Assembly (NCBI GenBank): GCA_900751035.1
Contig: CAADSF010000294.1
Span: forward strand, 1 to 9,198
From: an uncultured Oscillospiraceae bacterium
GTDB lineage: Bacteria; Bacillota; Clostridia; Oscillospirales; Oscillospiraceae
Direction of reading: 5' to 3'
Length of the DNA stretch: 9,198 bases
The notes under the pieces: generated by a model
What the model was told of the DNA's origin: nothing
The model's input: only the letters and a program-made list of their open reading frames with translations
The model's database searches: none
Shown here: piece after piece, positions 6,425-9,198 of the stretch
Numbering within the stretch: the first letter of the stretch is position 1
Layout: every line of letters starts with the position of its first letter
Program-made: the position numbers and the translations under genes

Positions 6425-6452
6425 ATTATACCAGACGCTTCTGATTTGTCAA
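6425..6452 (-). promoter_or_regulatory. Promoter of the antisense RNA
   Basis: On the minus strand TTGACA (6452-6447), a 16-bp spacer and TATAAT (6430-6425): both hexamers are perfect sigma-A consensus, with TGG as extended -10. It is the best promoter match in the window, as expected for an antitoxin RNA that must be in excess. Predicted start is near 6418. Confidence 0.88.
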
Positions 6453-6478
6453 GCGGGCGGAAAACCGCAGACCGTCAG

Positions 6479-6510
6479 AACCGCCCCTGTCCAGCCGGAC
6501 AGGGGCGGTT
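6479..6510. terminator. Terminator hairpin downstream of thrS
   Basis: Perfect stem aaccgcccctgtcc (6479-6492) with ggacaggggcggtt (6497-6510) and an agcc loop, 11 bases past the thrS stop. On the minus strand the hairpin is followed only by TTCTG, so the U-tract is short. It may act as a 3' protective hairpin as well as a terminator. Confidence 0.75.
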
Positions 6511-6521
6511 TGTGTCTCTGA

Positions 6522-8315
6522 TTACTTTTTCAGCTTGTTGTCCACAACATCCTTGAGGACGGCGGTGAAGGCGTCGAGCGTCATGGCGCCGAGATCGCCG
6601 TCTGCGCGGTGACGCGGGGAGACGGTACCGGCTTCGATATCGCGGTCGCCGACGACGAGCATATAGGGGATCTTCTCCATCTGCGCGTCGCGGATCTTCT
6701 TGCCAATCTTCTCGCTGCGGGTGTCAACCGTCACGCGGTAGCCCTGCGCGGTCAGCTTCGCGGCCTGGTCCTTGCAGTAATCAACAGCGCGGTCCGTGAC
6801 CGGCAGGAAGCGAACCTGCTCCGGCGCCATCCACGTGGGCAGCGCGCCCGCATACGTCTCGATCAGGTAGGCCAGCGTGCGCTCGTAGCAGCCAAGGCTC
6901 GTTCTGTGGATGATATACGGCAGCTTCTTCTCGCCGTTTTCATCCGTGTAGTACATCCCGAAGCGCTCGGCCAGCAGCATATCGATCTGGATGGTGACGA
7001 GGGTGTCCTCCTTGCCGTAGACGTTCTTGTACTGGATATCGAGCTTCGGGCCGTAGAATGCGGCTTCGTCGATGCCGATATCGTACTTGACGTCGAGATC
7101 GTCGAGGATCTTTGCCATGACGCTCTGCGCGTGATCCCACTGCTCTTTGGTGCCCTCGTACTTGTTCTTGGGGTTCGCGGGATCCCACTGGGAGAAGCGG
7201 AACGTACACTTATCAAGCAGGCCGACTGTGCCGAGGCAATACTTGGCAAGATCGAGGCAATCGCGGAATTCATCCTCCAGCTGATCCGGGCGGAGCACCA
7301 GATGGCCCTCGGAGATCGTAAACTGACGCACGCGGATGAGGCCGTGCATTTCGCCGGAGTCCTCGTTGCGGAAGAGCGTGGACGTTTCGCCGAGGCGCAT
7401 CGGCAGATCGCGGTAGCTGCGGCCGCGGTTCAGATAGACCTGATACTGGAACGGGCAGGTCATCGGGCGCAGGGCGAAGCATTCCTTCGTCTCATCCTGC
7501 GGGTCGCCGAGGACGAACATACCGTCCAGATAATGGTCCCAGTGGCCGGAGATCTTGTAGAGCTCACGCTTGGCCATGAGCGGCGTCTTGGTCAGCAGGT
7601 ATCCGTGCGCCTGCTCCACATCCTCAACCCAGCGCTGCAGCACCTGAATGACGCGCGCACCCTTCGGCAGCAGAATGGGAAGGCCCTGGCCGATGCAGTC
7701 GACCGTCGTGAAGTATTCCAGCTCGCGGCCGAGCTTGTTATGGTCGCGCTTGAGGGCTTCTGCCTGCTCGGCCAGATACTGGTCAAGCTCTTCCTTCTTC
7801 GGGAACGCGACGGCGTAAATTCTCTGCAGCATCTTCCGCTTGGAGTCGCCGCGCCAGTATGCGCCGCAGCACTGCGTCAGCTTGATGGCGTTGCCCTTGA
7901 TGCGGCCGGTGGAGTCCAGATGCGGGCCTGCGCAGAGGTCCGTGAACTCGCCCTGCGTGTAGAACGAAATATGCGCGTCTTCGGGCAGGTCGTTGATGAG
8001 CTCGACCTTATACGGCTCGTCCTTTTCCTGCATATACTTGATGGCTTCCTCGCGCGGCAGCTCGAAGCGCTCCAGCTTCAGCTTTTCCTTGCAGATCTTG
8101 CGCATCTCGGCCTCGATGGCATCGAGGTTTTCCTGCGTGAAGTTGAACGGGGCGTCGAAGTCATAATAAAAGCCGTTGTCGATGGACGGGCCGATGGCAA
8201 GCTTGACCTCCGGCCACAGGCGCTTGACGGCCTGCGCCATGACGTGGGAACAGGTGTGCCAGTACGTTTTGCGGTACTGCGGGTTTTCAAACGAGAATTC
8301 ATTGTTTTCGGACAT
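6522..8315 (-). CDS. thrS: Threonyl-tRNA synthetase lacking the N-terminal TGS domain
   Basis: A 597-residue class II synthetase that charges tRNA-Thr. From the N-terminus: editing domain with HTCSH (His20, His24) and DLCAGPH (Cys128, His132); class II catalytic core with zinc ligands Cys287 (RPMTCPFQ), His338 (SEGHL) and His470 (IIHR), motif 2 arginine in LFRNEDSGEMHG and motif 3 GCYERTL; anticodon-binding domain from about 498, with DTRSEKIGKKIR and YMLVVGDRD. The usual ~60-residue TGS domain is absent and the protein begins directly at the editing domain. The start is fixed by AGGAGG (8325-8330) nine bases before the ATG. A longer frame up to 8429 would run through the leader terminator and is not used. 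Transcription is controlled by the T-box leader upstream. Function is very secure. Confidence 0.97.
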   Translation of the reverse strand: MSENNEFSFENPQYRKTYWHTCSHVMAQAVKRLWPEVKLAIGPSIDNGFYYDFDAPFNFTQENLDAIEAEMRKICKEKLKLERFELPREEAIKYMQEKDEPYKVELINDLPEDAHISFYTQGEFTDLCAGPHLDSTGRIKGNAIKLTQCCGAYWRGDSKRKMLQRIYAVAFPKKEELDQYLAEQAEALKRDHNKLGRELEYFTTVDCIGQGLPILLPKGARVIQVLQRWVEDVEQAHGYLLTKTPLMAKRELYKISGHWDHYLDGMFVLGDPQDETKECFALRPMTCPFQYQVYLNRGRSYRDLPMRLGETSTLFRNEDSGEMHGLIRVRQFTISEGHLVLRPDQLEDEFRDCLDLAKYCLGTVGLLDKCTFRFSQWDPANPKNKYEGTKEQWDHAQSVMAKILDDLDVKYDIGIDEAAFYGPKLDIQYKNVYGKEDTLVTIQIDMLLAERFGMYYTDENGEKKLPYIIHRTSLGCYERTLAYLIETYAGALPTWMAPEQVRFLPVTDRAVDYCKDQAAKLTAQGYRVTVDTRSEKIGKKIRDAQMEKIPYMLVVGDRDIEAGTVSPRHRADGDLGAMTLDAFTAVLKDVVDNKLKK

Positions 8316-8341
8316 GGTTTTCTGCCTCCTAAATTGATTTG

Positions 8342-8593
8342 GGGCAAAACAAAAACGCCTTACCCCTGTCGTTTCAGGGGTGAGGCGCTGTACGCTCCAC
8401 GGTTCCACCCTGCTTACGGATGCAAACATCCGTCGCTTTGTGTCTCTGTAACGGGAGAACCCGGCGGCGCATTTCCGCGCCGCGGCTCAGAAGCGGTATC
8501 CGGGCGGGCCGCGCAAAGGCTCTTGCAGCATACGAGCCTCTCTCTGTGATGCGCTGCCGGTGCCGGGACGTGTCTTCGTCTCAGCCTTTTCTG
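8342..8593 (-). promoter_or_regulatory. T-box riboswitch, threonine-specific, controlling thrS
   Basis: Leader RNA that binds uncharged tRNA-Thr and then lets transcription continue into thrS. Seen on the minus strand: a long Stem I with AGAGA and GGCTCG..CAAGAGCC distal elements; a candidate ACC (Thr) specifier in GGATACCGC (8497-8495); a GC-rich hairpin (8464-8470 with 8477-8483); Stem III acggatg/catccgt (8416-8422, 8427-8433); the T-box core GCAGGGTGGAACCGTGG (8413-8397); and a terminator, a 13-bp stem 8356-8368 with 8375-8387, ending in TTTTTGTTTT. The T-box core would pair upstream to make the antiterminator when tRNA is bound. Class is certain; the specifier position is by eye. Confidence 0.94.
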
Positions 8594-8599
8594 GATGCT

Positions 8600-8628
8600 A
8601 CAATAGCACGTTTCCGGGGTTCTGTCAA
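8600..8628 (-). promoter_or_regulatory. Promoter of the T-box/thrS transcript
   Basis: On the minus strand TTGACA (8628-8623), 17-bp spacer, TATTGT (8605-8600). Predicted start is near 8593, just upstream of Stem I of the T-box leader. Confidence 0.8.
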
Positions 8629-8651
8629 TCCCCCGCGGACACGGAAATGCG

Positions 8652-8680
8652 TTGCAAACCGGCTTTTTTTCTGGTATCAT
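8652..8680 (+). promoter_or_regulatory. Promoter of rsmA
   Basis: TTGCAA (8652-8657), 17-bp spacer, TATCAT (8675-8680), with TGG extended -10. Predicted start near 8687, giving a short leader with the ribosome binding site. It is back to back with the thrS promoter, the two -35 boxes being 23 bp apart. Confidence 0.8.
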
Positions 8681-8709
8681 AGCGGCAGAACCACACTAGG
8701 AGGCCAAGT

Positions 8710-9198
8710 ATGGACCTTTGCAATATCAACGAGATCAAGGCGCTGCTCGCGCGGCACGGATTCCATTTTTCCAAGGCCAAGGGGCAGAATTTCCTGACGC
8801 AGAGCTGGGTGCCGCAGAACATCGTGCTCGAATCCGGCGTGGATGAGACGTGCGGCGTTCTGGAGGTCGGGCCCGGCATCGGGCCGCTGACCCAGCAGCT
8901 GTGCCGGTATGCGAAAAAGGTCGTCGCGGTCGAGCTCGACCGGACGCTCCAGCCGATTCTGGCCGAGACGATGGCAGGCAATGAAAATCTGGAAATTATC
9001 TTCGGCGACATTCTGAAAACGGACATTGCGAAGCTCATGCGGGAGGAATTCGCCGGCCTTCGCCCGATGGCCTGCGCGAATCTGCCGTATTATATCACGA
9101 CGCCCGTACTCGCAGCGCTTCTGGAGAGCCGCGCGTTCGAGGCTGTGACCGTCATGGTGCAGAAGGAGGTCGCGCAGCGCATCTGCTCGCCCGCAGGC
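8710..9198 (+). CDS. rsmA: 16S rRNA dimethyladenosine transferase, 3'-truncated by window edge
   Basis: RsmA (KsgA) uses S-adenosylmethionine to dimethylate two adjacent adenosines in the 3'-terminal helix of 16S rRNA during small-subunit assembly; its loss gives kasugamycin resistance. The 163 residues present carry the family signatures: KAKGQNFL near the N-terminus, SAM-binding LEVGPGIGPLTQQL (motif I), VVAVELD (motif II), GDILK, and the catalytic NLPYYITTP (motif IV). The full protein is about 280 residues, so roughly 40% is beyond the window. AGGAGG (8698-8703) lies six bases upstream of the ATG, which fixes the start. The gene has its own promoter, divergent from thrS. Assignment is very secure. 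Confidence 0.96.
   Translation, partial: MDLCNINEIKALLARHGFHFSKAKGQNFLTQSWVPQNIVLESGVDETCGVLEVGPGIGPLTQQLCRYAKKVVAVELDRTLQPILAETMAGNENLEIIFGDILKTDIAKLMREEFAGLRPMACANLPYYITTPVLAALLESRAFEAVTVMVQKEVAQRICSPAG

Larger units (their letters stand above)
6128..6452. repeat. Imperfect inverted repeat enclosing the toxin-antitoxin locus
   Basis: The outer ~75 bp on each side are related when read inward from opposite strands (6128-6202 plus, 6452-6379 minus). Shared blocks in order: TTGACA, TCTGGTA.AATAA.CA, GCGCTGCCG, GCAA.CGGTT.G, CCCCT and GGCG. Similarity begins at the -35 boxes, not before, and no flanking target duplication is seen. Both RNAs therefore begin with related sequence. Confidence 0.6.

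Noticed and set aside
6128..6452. The inverted repeat as the ends of a small transposon (MITE)
   Set aside because: Similarity starts exactly at the -35 boxes, the outside flanks share no target duplication, and the repeated parts are promoters and RNA hairpins. A recent insertion cannot be excluded without comparing an empty site.
8316..8429. N-terminal extension of thrS to an ATG at 8429
   Set aside because: The extension would be encoded by the T-box core and terminator of the leader, and the AGGAGG site at 8325-8330 points to the ATG at 8315.
6609..8549. A 646-codon open frame on the plus strand opposite thrS
   Set aside because: It is the antisense shadow of a GC-rich gene. It has no family motifs, runs through the T-box leader and has no ribosome binding site, while thrS on the other strand is beyond doubt.
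8420..8797. A 125-codon plus-strand frame across the thrS-rsmA intergenic region
   Set aside because: It covers the T-box leader, two promoters and the out-of-frame start of rsmA, and has no motifs.

Overview
The window looks like a chromosomal segment of a GC-rich member of the Firmicutes, most likely a gut-type Clostridia (Oscillospiraceae-like). The evidence is RNase Y, a T-box leader controlling threonyl-tRNA synthetase, AGGAGG-type ribosome binding sites, housekeeping-type promoters with an extended TGN -10 element, an ECF sigma/anti-sigma pair, and a small holin-like toxin locus. This placement is inferred from gene families and not from a marker phylogeny. The window begins inside rny and ends inside rsmA.

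Layout. (1) 1-1226: 3' two thirds of rny (+), ending at a perfect hairpin (1233-1260) that can also stop the convergent gene. (2) 1313-2680: dihydrolipoyl dehydrogenase (-), standing alone without E1, E2 or lipoyl-protein genes. (3) 2788-4471: a two-gene operon (-) with an ECF-type sigma factor (TTG start) followed, with a 20-bp overlap, by a single-span membrane protein (GTG start) that is probably its anti-sigma factor and sensor. (4) 4649-6064: a divergent gene (+) for an unusual six-span membrane protein with an E2/CAT-like acyltransferase domain; its promoter sits so close to the ATG that the mRNA appears leaderless. (5) 6120-6480: a gap between convergent genes that holds what appears to be a complete type I toxin-antitoxin locus. 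It has a strong promoter, a structured leader, a 27-residue hydrophobic peptide gene, a shared bidirectional terminator and a convergent antisense RNA with its own near-consensus promoter. (6) 6522-8628: thrS (-) with a full threonine T-box leader and promoter. (7) 8652-9198: divergent rsmA (+), cut by the window end.

Most of the window is RNA and translation housekeeping: RNA decay (RNase Y), tRNA charging under tRNA-sensing control (T-box/thrS) and 16S rRNA dimethylation (RsmA). The accessory interest lies in the toxin-antitoxin module, the atypical membrane-fused acyltransferase-like protein and the cell-surface signalling pair. The module at 6120-6480 is the strongest candidate for an overlooked system: the peptide is only 27 codons and both RNAs start with related promoter and stem-loop sequences.
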